This document shows positions 38,862 to 47,268 of a stretch of DNA of 47,268 nt, in pieces. Location of the stretch: contig JAGWBX010000033.1 in NCBI GenBank assembly GCA_021295655.1, positions 1,578-48,845 on the forward strand, in the 5' to 3' direction. The translations under genes were made by a program, and so were the position numbers. Each line of letters opens with the position of its first letter. The first letter of the stretch is position 1. This DNA comes from Candidatus Latescibacterota bacterium. Its GTDB lineage: Bacteria > Latescibacterota > UBA2968 > GCA-2709665. The notes beneath the pieces are model-generated. The model saw only the letters and a list, made by a program, of their open reading frames with translations, searched no databases and was not told where the DNA came from.

Positions 38862-41800
38862 GTGAATCTCTACACCCCGGAACAGATTCAACTTGCCCGA
38901 CAACGCGTTTCGGAGAATCCCGACGCAAAGAAAATCGCAGGGCGTGTTTTTGCCGACGCGGACCCATGGCTGGACCGCGATCAGGACTTTATCCGCACGC
39001 TTATGCCCGGCCCTGAAGTGCCGCGCAGCTGGACCATCAACTTCGTCAGCGGCTGTCCGGTCCACGGCAGCGGTCCAAACGGGTACGGCGGATACGCACA
39101 GGGCGGATGGAAACACGATCCGTTCAAGGACAAATGGCGCGTGACCTGCGCCGTAGGCGGCGAATCCTATCCCAGCAATGACTTTGAGGCATTCTATGAG
39201 AGCGGCATGGAGGACCGGAGCCTGCTTACCGGCCCGTACGCGGACGACGGCTGGGGTTGGCAAGGCGCTGACGGGCCGTTTCGCCACTGGTTCATCGCCT
39301 ATTGTTGTTGTAGTATCTGGAACGCGGTGATGGCCGGCCTTACCTCCCTTGGACAGGCCTATCTGCTCAGCGGCGACGGCCGATACGCGCACAAAGCGCT
39401 CGTCATACTGGACCGTCTGGCCGAAGTCTATCCGCACATGGATTACAGCAGGCAATCCATGTACGCCCTGGAATTCTCTCCAGGCTATACCGGGAAAATG
39501 AACGATCTCATTTCCGAGTCCGGGACCGTACGGCGGCTCTGCCACGCGCTGGACGCCGTACGCGACGCCATCCCGGACGACCCTGCCTTCGGTTCAGATG
39601 CCGACGGATTCCGGCGGAAGCTCGAAACAGGCATCATCGGCGCGAGCCTCGAAGGAATCTATCGGGGCCACGTCCGGAGCAACTACGGCGGGCACCAGGA
39701 AGCCCTGCTGATCGCCGCGCTCGCCTCGGGAGACCGGAATGAAATTGACAAAGCCGTAGACTGGACGTTGAACAACACGGGGGAAGCCACGGAACTGAAG
39801 GAGATGCTCACCTGTTTCGACGGGTACATCTTTCGCGACAAGGCTGCCCACGCGGAAGGGATCAACTTTGCCCTGGACAACCTGATCTTCCGGGAAGGCA
39901 TGGGGTGGGAGAGTTCCCCCAGCTACAACAGCAGCTGGGTTGCGCATCTCACGGTGATCGCCCGACTTCTGGAAGGACAGGGCATACGGATCTGGGACAG
40001 GCCCAGGTTCCGGCGCATGTACCGCTGGGCCGAGGAAATGACGTGCCTGGACCACTTCACCCCGTGCATCGGCGACGCCGGGACCACAACCGGGGGCCAC
40101 GTATCCCTTGGCAGCGATACCTTGCGGACGGCGTACAGGGCCACCGGGGATGCCTTCATCGGCGAGCTTCTTCAGGAGAGAGAGAACGGATTCAACGGCT
40201 TCGAGTCGCTGCTCGAGGAACCGGTTGATCCATTGGCACACGCGGACGGCGCCGCCGAACGGAAGGAAATGGCCGCGGAAAGCCGGCTGATGGGCGGCTT
40301 CGGCCTGGCCCTGCTGCGGTCGGGAAGAGGCCGCGAACGTACCGCCGTGGCGCTTTATTACGGTCGGGCGGCCACCGAGCACGCGCATTTCGACCGTCTC
40401 AACATCGAACTCTTCGCGTACGGCCGAAAACTCATCCCGGACCTCGGTTACGGCGAACACGCCGCAGAGGGAGACCGTCCCGCAGTATGGACGAAGAACA
40501 CCCTGGCCCACGCCACGGTCGTTGTGGACGGCCGGCGGCAGGATACGCAGGGGCCCGGCAGGCTGGAGCAGTTCGTGAGTGCACGAGGCCTGACCTGGGT
40601 GCAGGTGGACGCCCCGGAAACCTATCGCCATACGTCGGAATACCGGCGAACGCTCGCGCTCATCGACATCGCAAAGGACGCCCGCTACGTCCTCGACTGC
40701 TTCCGCGTGGCGGGCGGAACGCAGCACGACTACAGCCTGCACGGGTTCGATGGTGAATTTTCCGCCAATGAGATCACGCTTACCCCTCCAGAGAAGCAGG
40801 GTACCCTTGCCGGCCGGGATGTGCCCTTCGGCGCCATTTACGACGACGCCGGTCTTACCGACCCGCTAACGAAGGGCCGCTCGTATTACACGTACCGGGG
40901 TGGCGGTTACTCCTATCTGTACGATACACGGCGCGGGAATCCAACCGCTGTCTGGTCCTCAACCTGGCGCGACGTGAAAGACGGCACCGGCCTGAATACA
41001 ACGTTCCTTCCCTCGGACGAAGCCATTGTGGCACACGGAGATCCCCCAAGAAAGCCGGGCAACCCGAAACAACTCAACTATGTACTTCTGCGTAACGGGG
41101 GCGACGGCGTCACCAGCCGGTTTGTGGCCGTACATGAACCCTTTAAGGGGTGCAGGAAGATTCACGCCATAGAGCAACTGGATGCCGGAGACGATATCCT
41201 CGCGCTCAAGGTTAAACATCAATACGGTGAAGACACGATACGCCATGCCCCCGGACCTTCCGGTGGCAGCCTGGGAATCGTCCGAAACGATGCGGACGGG
41301 ACTCTGATCTACCTGCACCTGTCCGGCCCGGGCAGCGTCAAAGCCGACGGACGTACGCTCTCCATACCCAGGACCCTTCAAGGGCATATCGCAGAAATCG
41401 ATCCCGAGTCTTCCTCGATTGTCGTGGAACGGGATCGTGCGAGCCAGGCCTTTCGCACGGCGGGCCTGAAGGGTGAAGTCGCCCGCATCGGGAACGCCCG
41501 ACGCTGCACTGCCTATAATATAACCGCCGTGGAAGGCAGGGGAGGGCGGTATCGCATCCGTTTCGGCGACGACAGTTTCCGAATCGGCCGTTTCGTCATT
41601 ACGGGTGTCAACCCGGATGGAACCGGCTTGTCGACGAAGACCAACCTGTACATGGCGGCCCAGGGTTATTACCGGGGCGCGTGGCTTACGGACAAAGACC
41701 ACACCCTCTGGCTGCCCGTTGAAGACGTGGACCTCGCGCCTCACCGGCCAGGCGTCCGCCGCGACGCAGGCATCCGGCTGGTGGGCAGGCGAGATTCAGG

Positions 41801-41932
41801 ATTGGGGAAATGGCTTACCTCTACGACGTCGGACCGGGAGACGCCGTATCGGTTACGCCAACGGCCACGGCCACCAGGCAAAGCGACGGGCGATTTCGTA
41901 TCCGGGCGAATTGCAGGGCGGTCCTGGACTGA
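38862..41932 (+). CDS. Heparinase II/III-like polysaccharide lyase, frameshifted near the C-terminus
   Basis: About 1020 aa: N-terminal helical toroid (with GWGWQGADGPFRHWF, EGINFALDNLIF and GWESSPSYNSSW), then a heparinase II/III beta-domain with EHAHFDRLN (His507, His509) and DLGYGE. It would cleave uronic-acid polysaccharide by beta-elimination or act as an oligo-uronate lyase. The start is GTG 38862, 5 nt after AAGGAG; open frame upstream is intergenic. The frame of the main body runs on to 42347 across a terminator and an antisense gene, which is implausible. Near 41786-41800 the sense passes to another frame (RFRIGEMAYLYDVGPG) ending at TGA 41932, just before the terminator. A 1-nt loss, real or a sequence error, explains it. 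No clear signal peptide. Confidence 0.82.
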
Positions 41933-41944
41933 ATACCCGCTTAC

Positions 41945-41992
41945 ATATACAGCGAAGGGCGACCCGGAACCGGGCCGCCCTTCGCTGTATAT
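41945..41992. terminator. Long terminator hairpin between convergent genes
   Basis: ATATACAGCGAAGGGCG pairs perfectly with CGCCCTTCGCTGTATAT, with an inner CCCGG-AA-CCGGG. It lies 12 nt after the lyase's frame-corrected stop (41932) and 15 nt after the isomerase's frame-corrected stop (42008). Its position independently supports both corrected 3' ends. No T-tract. Confidence 0.8.
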
Positions 41993-42007
41993 CGGTTCGG
42001 TCGCCCG

Positions 42008-42807
42008 TTATCCCGCGTTCCGCAGCGCCGTGAAAAACCGCACGTCCGACCTGGCCAGATCGATAACCGTGTTCACCGGTTCCCCGCTGTACTCGCTATG
42101 GAAGCTCAGGGGACCGTTAAAGTTGACCGCGCTGAACGCCCGTAACAGAGCGGGCCAGTCTCCAAATCCCTCGCCAAGCCGGATGTCCTGCCGTTCTGCA
42201 CAAGCGGCTGGCGGACCAGGTCCTTCAGCGCCACCACAGACAGATGCGACCGGACGATATTCAGCGCCAGTTCAATCGGCTCCCCGCAGATGGAAAGATG
42301 CCCCGGATCGGCGAACACGCCGATATGCCGGGGATCGAAGCCCTTGACCACGTTCATGGCCGCGCAGGAGTTAAGGCCCATCGAGAGCCCGGAGTGGTTG
42401 TGCACCACGGTCTGAACCCCGTGTTTCCCGGACAGGCGCTGGAATCCTTCGAGATGCCCGCGCACCACGTCCAGCTCCTCCCAGTAATCCATTCCCGCGG
42501 TCCAGTGCCAGTACCCCAGTTTGATATGACGGACGCCGGCTTCGCCGCATGCCGCGTACAGACGGTCCGCGTAATCCATCTCCGGTTCGACGAAGTCACC
42601 CGGCGTGGTGACCAGGGGGATGGACAACCCTTCATCGGCGAACAGCCTGGCAGCGTCCGGCAGCGCCGTTTCAACGTTTCCGGGGTGTACGGGGTAGCCC
42701 GGGCGCACGCAGAGGTCGGCGCCTTGCACGCCAACCGATTTCAACGCGGCAATAATGCCGGGTACATCCAGGCCCTCCAGATGTTTCGTAAACATGATGT
42801 ATTTCAT
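42008..42807 (-). CDS. Xylose-isomerase-like TIM-barrel sugar epimerase/isomerase, frameshifted
   Basis: About 265 aa. The AP-endonuclease-2 type TIM barrel is clear: MKYIMFTKHLEGLDVPGII, VRHIKLGYWHW, QTVVHNHSG, GVFADPGHLSICG. In the initial frame it breaks after VALKDLVRQPLVQNGRT (about 42190). The family continues in another frame (RLGEGFGDWPALLRAF, GPLSFHSEYSG, DVRFFTALRNAG) to TAA at 42008. The family linker at the break seems short, so a small deletion with frameshift is likely. Without correction the chain ends at 42106. GAGAGG precedes the ATG at 42807. Last gene of the operon beginning with the flavin oxidase. Confidence 0.8.
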
Positions 42808-43001
42808 CTCAATCCTCTCCATCGGTAAACGCGTGGCCTTGAGCGGCCGCGCCGTACCGCAAGTTGGCATTTTGCGCTACATGATCTTGCGCCGCCGCAG
42901 ATGGACGCACCAGGGCCATCCGGCCCTGCATCTGCAAATGATTCAACAATATCCGGAACGAGGGCATCCTTCACTCGCTCCCGGGGGACCTCTCGCCCCG
43001 G

Positions 43002-43026
43002 CCCCCTCTCCTGAAGGAAAGGGGGA
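43002..43026 (-). terminator. Hairpin between the Gfo/Idh/MocA and isomerase genes
   Basis: CCCCCTCTCC-TGAA-GGAAAGGGGG pairs at 9 of 10 positions. It lies 20 nt after the oxidoreductase stop. No U-run; it may limit read-through or be a dispersed G/C-rich repeat. Confidence 0.45.
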
Positions 43027-43045
43027 GAATAGCGTTGAATCGAGA

Positions 43046-44056
43046 CTATATCTGCGACTGATAAATCAGATCCACCAGCTCCATGGTCTTTACCGCATCT
43101 TCGAAACAGGTCTCCGGCTGTTCCCCGTCTCTCACACAGTCGATAAAGTGGCGGTTGATGTCGTAGGCGCCGTAGGCGCGCCATGTGTCGTCGCTGCCGC
43201 CGAGGCGGAAGGGATCGAGCACTTCCACGGGTTCGTCCTTGTTGTCCGCGAACACCCGCCCGCCTTCTTCCGGATCCCCGAATACCGAAATACCCGGTGA
43301 ATGAATTTCCACGGAAAAGATGCGCCGCCCCGTCATCCAGTTGGTGAGCAGCACGCCGGTTGCCCCGGAACTGAACTTCACCAGCGCCAGGTATATGTTG
43401 GTATGTGTTGCGCCCTCCCGGCGGACGTCGCTGGCCACGGACGCCACTTCGCCGCCGCAAAGATAACGCAGCGTGTCTACCGCGTGAATGGCGTCGGACG
43501 TGAGGATATCGATCGCCCCCCTGTAATACGGAGCGCCGCCCACGGCATTCTTGTAAAACGTGGCCACGGCGCTGTGAACGGCCCCGCGTTTTTCGCAGCG
43601 TTCCTTCCCGTGCCGGATGACGGGCGCGAAGCGCCTCTGGAACGTCACGCCGGTGAGCACCTTATGCTTCTGCGCAATCAGCGCCATCTGGCGGGTCTGT
43701 TCGGTTGTCATCGCCGGGGGTTTTTCGATAAACAGATGGCAACCCGCCTCCATCACCGTTGCCGCGATATCGTACAGGTGGTGGGGCGGCATGATGGCGT
43801 ATACGGCATCCGGTTTTTCCTTCTCGATCATCTGCCTGTAATCCGAATACTGCCCCGGAATGCCAAACCGCTCGGCCGCATCGGCCATCCGCTGTTCGCT
43901 CAGTTCCGAAACGGCAACCATCTCTACGCCCTTCAATGCCTTGAGCGACGGGTAATGCGCGCTGGTTGCGCGACCTCCGGCGCCGATCATGGCCACGCGA
44001 ATGGGGTTCTCTTGCCCGGTCTCTTCTGTCTCTGCTTCTTTCCGGCGCTTCGCCAT
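43046..44056 (-). CDS. Gfo/Idh/MocA-family oxidoreductase
   Basis: 336 aa. Rossmann segment RVAMIGAGGRATSAHY, EKP motif in LFIEKPPAMTTEQ, then the substrate domain with GAIDILTSDAIHAVDTLRYL. A sugar or inositol-type dehydrogenase is likely. It starts at 44056 behind GGAGGCGAG; the 12 residues of open frame upstream overlap the intergenic region. It lies 43 nt downstream of the mannonate-dehydratase-like gene in the same operon and probably acts in the same catabolic route. Confidence 0.9.
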   Translation of the reverse strand: MAKRRKEAETEETGQENPIRVAMIGAGGRATSAHYPSLKALKGVEMVAVSELSEQRMADAAERFGIPGQYSDYRQMIEKEKPDAVYAIMPPHHLYDIAATVMEAGCHLFIEKPPAMTTEQTRQMALIAQKHKVLTGVTFQRRFAPVIRHGKERCEKRGAVHSAVATFYKNAVGGAPYYRGAIDILTSDAIHAVDTLRYLCGGEVASVASDVRREGATHTNIYLALVKFSSGATGVLLTNWMTGRRIFSVEIHSPGISVFGDPEEGGRVFADNKDEPVEVLDPFRLGGSDDTWRAYGAYDINRHFIDCVRDGEQPETCFEDAVKTMELVDLIYQSQI

Positions 44057-44099
44057 ACTCGCCTCCAGTGTGGCCCGGCAGGATCCGGACACCGATCGA

Positions 44100-45053
44100 T
44101 TAACGATAAACCGCCTGGATCAACGCCCGCATATACCCCACGGCGAACGCGCGTCCGGCCCAGAACGTTGAATCCGTGTTCGGAAAACCGGGCGTATGGT
44201 CCATCATGAACGGTCCCTCGAAACCCACTTCCTTATACGTCTGCATCGCCTCGTACATGTCCTGGTCTCCCTCGTCCACGAAGACCTCCTGAAAACTCCT
44301 GGGTCCGCCCCGGATGTTCCTGAAATGCACGTAGACGATCTTGTCGCGGCCCCCGATGTCCCGGATGGCGTCGCACACGTTCACGCCCATTTCAGCCACG
44401 CAGCCCTGGCAGAACAACATGGCGTTGCTGCGGCTGGGGACCATATCGAAGATGTGATGATATTGTTCGAGGGTGGACACAATCCTGGCGGCGCCGGCCA
44501 GGGGTTCCGGAATGGGGGGATCGTCCGGATGCAACGCCATGCGCACGCCGTTCTCTTCCGCCACCGGGATGACGCGCTCGAGGAAATATTGAATATTCTC
44601 CAGGATCTTCTCCTCGGAGATGGCCTTGTCGGGATAGTACGGCGGATCCTCCATCATTTTCTCGTAATCGAACGTACTGTATCTGGCGCCCCCTCTGCCC
44701 GGGGGTACGGACTCGGTACGGAAATTCCCGGCCGGCTTGAAATTGTACCCCAGCGTGGGTACGCCCACCTCGCCCATACTTCGCAGGAGCCGGCACCAGG
44801 CGTCGATCTTTTCGTCGCGGTCGTCAAGCGCGAGCGAAATTTCGTCCCACCCGGTTGCCGCCAGGTTTGTCAACTTCAGCCCGTGGGATTCTGCCAATGT
44901 CTTCACGTCCCGCCAGAGTTCCGTGCGGTCCCTGCCCTGCCGCACGTCCGCAGGAATGCCGTTGACCGTCAGATAGTCCACGCCGATTGCCTTGAAGAAA
45001 CTCAGCGTATCGTCGTTGATCTGGTCCCACGGAAGCTGTTCCTGTATGTACAT
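44100..45053 (-). CDS. Mannonate dehydratase-like TIM-barrel enzyme (paralogue 1, intact)
   Basis: 317 aa. RYSTFDYEKMMED, MALHPDDPPIPEPLAGAAR, LFCQGCVAEMG, VHFRNIRGGPRSFQEVFVDEGD and FMMDHTPGFP match the D-mannonate dehydratase (UxuA) fold and its metal-binding His, Cys and Asp residues. UxuA removes water from mannonate to give 2-keto-3-deoxygluconate. This protein is shorter than E. coli UxuA (about 390), so another sugar acid is possible. AAGGAG lies 8 nt before the ATG, partly next to a perfect 8-bp hairpin (45066-45084). Adjacent to a similar, frameshifted paralogue. Confidence 0.85.
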   Translation of the reverse strand: MYIQEQLPWDQINDDTLSFFKAIGVDYLTVNGIPADVRQGRDRTELWRDVKTLAESHGLKLTNLAATGWDEISLALDDRDEKIDAWCRLLRSMGEVGVPTLGYNFKPAGNFRTESVPPGRGGARYSTFDYEKMMEDPPYYPDKAISEEKILENIQYFLERVIPVAEENGVRMALHPDDPPIPEPLAGAARIVSTLEQYHHIFDMVPSRSNAMLFCQGCVAEMGVNVCDAIRDIGGRDKIVYVHFRNIRGGPRSFQEVFVDEGDQDMYEAMQTYKEVGFEGPFMMDHTPGFPNTDSTFWAGRAFAVGYMRALIQAVYR

Positions 45054-45065
45054 TTCCGATTCTCC

Positions 45066-45084
45066 TTCAGTTTACGAAACTGAA
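45066..45084 (-). promoter_or_regulatory. Hairpin overlapping the start of the 44100-45053 ribosome-binding site
   Basis: TTCAGTTT-ACG-AAACTGAA, a perfect 8-bp stem with a 3-nt loop, immediately upstream of the AAGGAG of the intact mannonate-dehydratase-like gene. It could tune translation between the two paralogues. Prediction only. Confidence 0.4.
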
Positions 45085-45089
45085 AACAG

Positions 45090-46047
45090 TCATCCATAGA
45101 CCGTCTGTATCAGTGCGCGAATATACCCCACGGCATACGCGTGCCCGGCCCTGGAATTCTCGTCGCCGGGGATACCCGGCGTGTGATCCATCATGAAGGG
45201 CCCATTGAACCCGACCCATTGCCCGGCGCATATCCACGTCGCCTTCGTCCAGAAACACCTCCTGGAAGCTGGGCAGGGCCCCGCGCACGTTCCTGAAATG
45301 CACGAAGACGATCTTGTTGCGCAGTCCCATTTCACGGATGGTCTCGTAGACGCCCACGCCCATTTCGGTCACGCAGCCCTGGCAGAACAACATCCCGTTG
45401 CCGTCGCCCGGCGCCGCGTCGAAGATTCGCCTATACTGGTCCAGCGTGGACACGATCTGTGCAACGCCGCCAAGCGGCTCCGGGATGGGCGGATCGTCCG
45501 GGTGGAGTGCCATCCTCACACCCGCCTCGGCCGCCACCGGTACGGCGCCCTCCAGAAAATGCTTCATATTCGCCCAGATCTCCGCCTCGTCCACCGGCGG
45601 ATCGTGCGGATCGGGCCTGTTCTTCGAGAATGCCTCGTAATCGAACGTGCTGTATCTGGACCCGCCCCGGCCCGGGGGCGTTGAGGCCGTGCGGAAGTTG
45701 CCCATGGGTTTGAAGTTGTAGCCCAGCGCGGGTATGCCCGCCTCGCCCAGACAGCGTAACATCCGGCACCACGCCTCGAGCTTTTCATCGCGATCCGGAA
45801 GGCCGAATGCCAGCTCATCCCACCCCGCCATAAAGACGCTGAACAACGCCATTCCGTGGGCTTCCACCTTCTTCCTGGCCGCTTCGAAGAAGGGGCGGCT
45901 GTCCCGGCCGTCGCGCAGATCCATCGAGGGATCCAGCCGGTGCATGGCGCGAATGTCCAGGCAGATCATGTCCGCGCCGATCGCACGCGAAAAGCGCAGC
46001 GTGTCATCGTTGAATTCAGCCCAGGAGACGTGATCCTGAATTGTCAT
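45090..46047 (-). CDS. Mannonate dehydratase-like enzyme (paralogue 2, frameshifted)
   Basis: The same family as the next gene (YSTFDYEAFSKN, MALHPDDPPIPEPLGGV, FCQGCVTEMGV, VHFRNVRGALPSFQEVFLDEGDVDM). The good frame ends near 45215 after DMRRAM. The following VGFNGPFMMDHTPGIPG...RALIQTVYG lies in another frame and ends at TGA 45090. Against its paralogue about four residues are missing at the break, so a small deletion caused the shift. Uncorrected, the frame ends at 45067 with an unrelated tail. The start ATG at 46047 overlaps the flavin oxidase stop by 4 nt (ATGA), indicating coupled translation. The lost part carries a likely active-site segment (MDHTP). Confidence 0.8.
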
Positions 46048-47201
46048 GTCCGTGTTCCCCGGTCCAGAAGCGGCGCAATGCCGAATATCCCCGGATCCGC
46101 CGCGTCGACTTCGCCCATACACATTTTCGCCACGATCTCTCCGATCGCGGCCGAAAATTTGAATCCGTGCCCCGAGCAGGGCGAGGCAATAATGACCTGC
46201 TCATGGTCGGGATGGGCGTCTGCAATCCATTTCGAATCCGGAAGATTGGTATACATGCACACGTGGCTTTCGACAACGGGCCCTGCCGCATCGGGAATGA
46301 ATCGCGCCACCAGCGGGCGGATCTCAGCTTCGTCGTCGGGCGAGGTGTTTCGGTCCAGAGAATCCGGGTTGACCCCGGCGCGCCCGCAATGCAACGCCGC
46401 CTTAAAGCCCCGTCCGAAGTCCGGCTGACAGTAGAACGAAACCCCGTTCTCGCACACCCAGGTATTGTTCGGGCAGCGGCCGGCCATAAACGTCTCCGGG
46501 TTCCGCAACGGGCGAAAGAAAAACAGCGTCATCCGCTCGATTTCAACCGGAAGCGCCAGATCCCCCACGAACCGGGAAACCCAGGCGCCCGCACAGACCA
46601 CCAGCCTTCCCGCCGAGATTTCGCCCGACCGGGACTTTACCCGCACGGCGGATCCATCGGCAGTCCAGTCCAGTACTGGACAGTTGAAGTTCAGCTCCGC
46701 CCCGGCGACATGCGCCAGCTTCAGATGCGCGTTGATACACGCCTCGGGAAATACGGCGCCCGCCCTTGGCTCGAAGATGCCCTCCCAGCCGTCTTCGACC
46801 CGGAACATGGGATAACGCCGCCGCACGTCTTCCGCCGAGACCCGCTCGACGGGGATATTGAACGCACGAGCGCTTTCCAGGACGCCGAGGCGTTCGGCCC
46901 CGCCCGGCGGCCGCATGGAGAGGTGGCCGTACGTCCTGACCAGTTCCGCGCCGCTTTCCTCTTCCAGCGTTTCCCACAGCGCGTAAGCGCGTCTGATCAG
47001 ATTCACGTACCCGGGCCCGCTGGCGTAGGCCTCGCGGATCACCCGGGCGTGTCCGTGCGACGATCCGCGGGTGTGCGGCGGATGGAACCGGTCGAAACCC
47101 GCCACCCGCCGACCGCGCTTCGCCAGATGGTACACGGCCGCGCTGCCCATCGCGCCCAGCCCCGCCACAACCACGTCGAACGTCGACCCGGCGTTTGCCA
47201 T
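46044..47201 (-). CDS. Monomeric sarcosine oxidase / N-methyltryptophan oxidase-like flavoprotein
   Basis: 385 aa FAD enzyme that oxidises N-methylated amino acids to an imine or aldehyde with H2O2. FAD dinucleotide motif VVVAGLGAMGSAAVYHLAKRG at the N-terminus. HTRGSSHGHARVIREAY follows as in the family. Cys315 in HVCMYTNLPD is at the covalent-FAD cysteine position of monomeric sarcosine oxidase. PCSGHGFKFS closes the flavin site. First gene of a five-gene minus-strand operon, with an ATGA overlap to the next. A strong promoter leaves only 6 nt between the -10 box and the ATG, so the mRNA may be leaderless; no Shine-Dalgarno is visible. Confidence 0.93.
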   Translation of the reverse strand: MANAGSTFDVVVAGLGAMGSAAVYHLAKRGRRVAGFDRFHPPHTRGSSHGHARVIREAYASGPGYVNLIRRAYALWETLEEESGAELVRTYGHLSMRPPGGAERLGVLESARAFNIPVERVSAEDVRRRYPMFRVEDGWEGIFEPRAGAVFPEACINAHLKLAHVAGAELNFNCPVLDWTADGSAVRVKSRSGEISAGRLVVCAGAWVSRFVGDLALPVEIERMTLFFFRPLRNPETFMAGRCPNNTWVCENGVSFYCQPDFGRGFKAALHCGRAGVNPDSLDRNTSPDDEAEIRPLVARFIPDAAGPVVESHVCMYTNLPDSKWIADAHPDHEQVIIASPCSGHGFKFSAAIGEIVAKMCMGEVDAADPGIFGIAPLLDRGTRT

Positions 47202-47207
47202 AAAGGG

Positions 47208-47236
47208 ATAATGGCCCCGGCCCTGTACATTGTCAA
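47208..47236 (-). promoter_or_regulatory. Strong sigma70-type promoter giving a probably leaderless transcript
   Basis: On the minus strand: TTGACA (47236-47231), exactly 17-nt spacer, CATTAT (47213-47208). The ATG of the flavin oxidase is at 47201, 6 nt after the -10 box, where transcription would normally start. Confidence 0.7.
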
Positions 47237-47268
47237 GCGCAGAATGAGAGGAACCGGGACAAGAACCC

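Noticed and set aside
38484..42347. A single 1287-codon protein covering the lyase region
   Set aside because: The first 126 codons are intergenic and relic sequence, and the last about 140 cross a strong terminator and the antisense isomerase gene. The lyase start (GTG 38862 behind AAGGAG) and frame-corrected stop at 41932 fit far better.

Overview
The window looks like a chromosomal segment of an uncultured, high-GC, Gram-negative-type bacterium. Diderm markers are two lipoprotein genes, a lipoprotein-sorting-like protein and a GWxTD-domain protein. The GWxTD protein, together with an accessory half full of Gfo/Idh/MocA oxidoreductases, phytanoyl-CoA-dioxygenase-like proteins, TIM-barrel sugar enzymes and amidohydrolases, resembles gene content reported for Latescibacterota-like members of the FCB group. 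That placement is inference; there is no rRNA or other phylogenetic marker set here.

Region 1 (about 0.5-13.6 kb) is mostly housekeeping. On the plus strand are a cysteine desulfurase, an Mrp/ApbC Fe-S carrier ATPase and a rhodanese-fused MoeB/ThiF-like E1 enzyme (sulfur transfer). On the minus strand are groES-groEL under a perfect CIRCE operator, and an exported nickel superoxide dismutase. On the plus strand again are RNase R (with an overlapping leader ORF), PurF, a TPR protein and an outer-membrane lipoprotein. Region 2 (13.7-18.4 kb, minus) holds envelope proteins: a TPR/GWxTD protein and a remarkable lipoprotein. The lipoprotein has an SLBB-like N-terminus, 31 uninterrupted nine-residue repeats resembling the eukaryotic CPAP/TCP10 G-box, and a C-terminal CAP domain. 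Region 3 (19.3-23.4 kb) has an NnrS-family membrane protein, a ribosome hibernation factor, an orphan RnfD/NqrB-like membrane protein and a CgeB-like glycosyltransferase.

Region 4 (23.5-47.2 kb) is catabolic and accessory. It contains two amidohydrolases (one overlapping a Rieske ferredoxin gene), three Gfo/Idh/MocA dehydrogenases, two aldo-keto reductases, an MFS transporter, a radical SAM/B12-type protein with a helical tail, and a heparinase-II/III-like lyase. A cobalt-type nitrile hydratase operon (beta, alpha, accessory) sits behind two PhyH-type dioxygenase genes. A minus-strand operon runs from a flavin-linked sarcosine-oxidase-like amine oxidase through two mannonate-dehydratase-like paralogues and an oxidoreductase to a sugar-isomerase-like protein. 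Four genes in this half are frameshifted (29.4, about 41.79, about 42.19 and about 45.21 kb), and a phosphohexomutase relic lies at 38.6 kb. The housekeeping half is intact.

The intergenic DNA is unusually rich in dispersed repeats. I distinguish at least four families (A-D), a shared palindrome nested in two of them, and a CACAGAGACACAAAG-type tract. Many copies end within a few bases of a start or stop codon. No tRNA, rRNA, CRISPR array, integrase or transposase gene was recognised.
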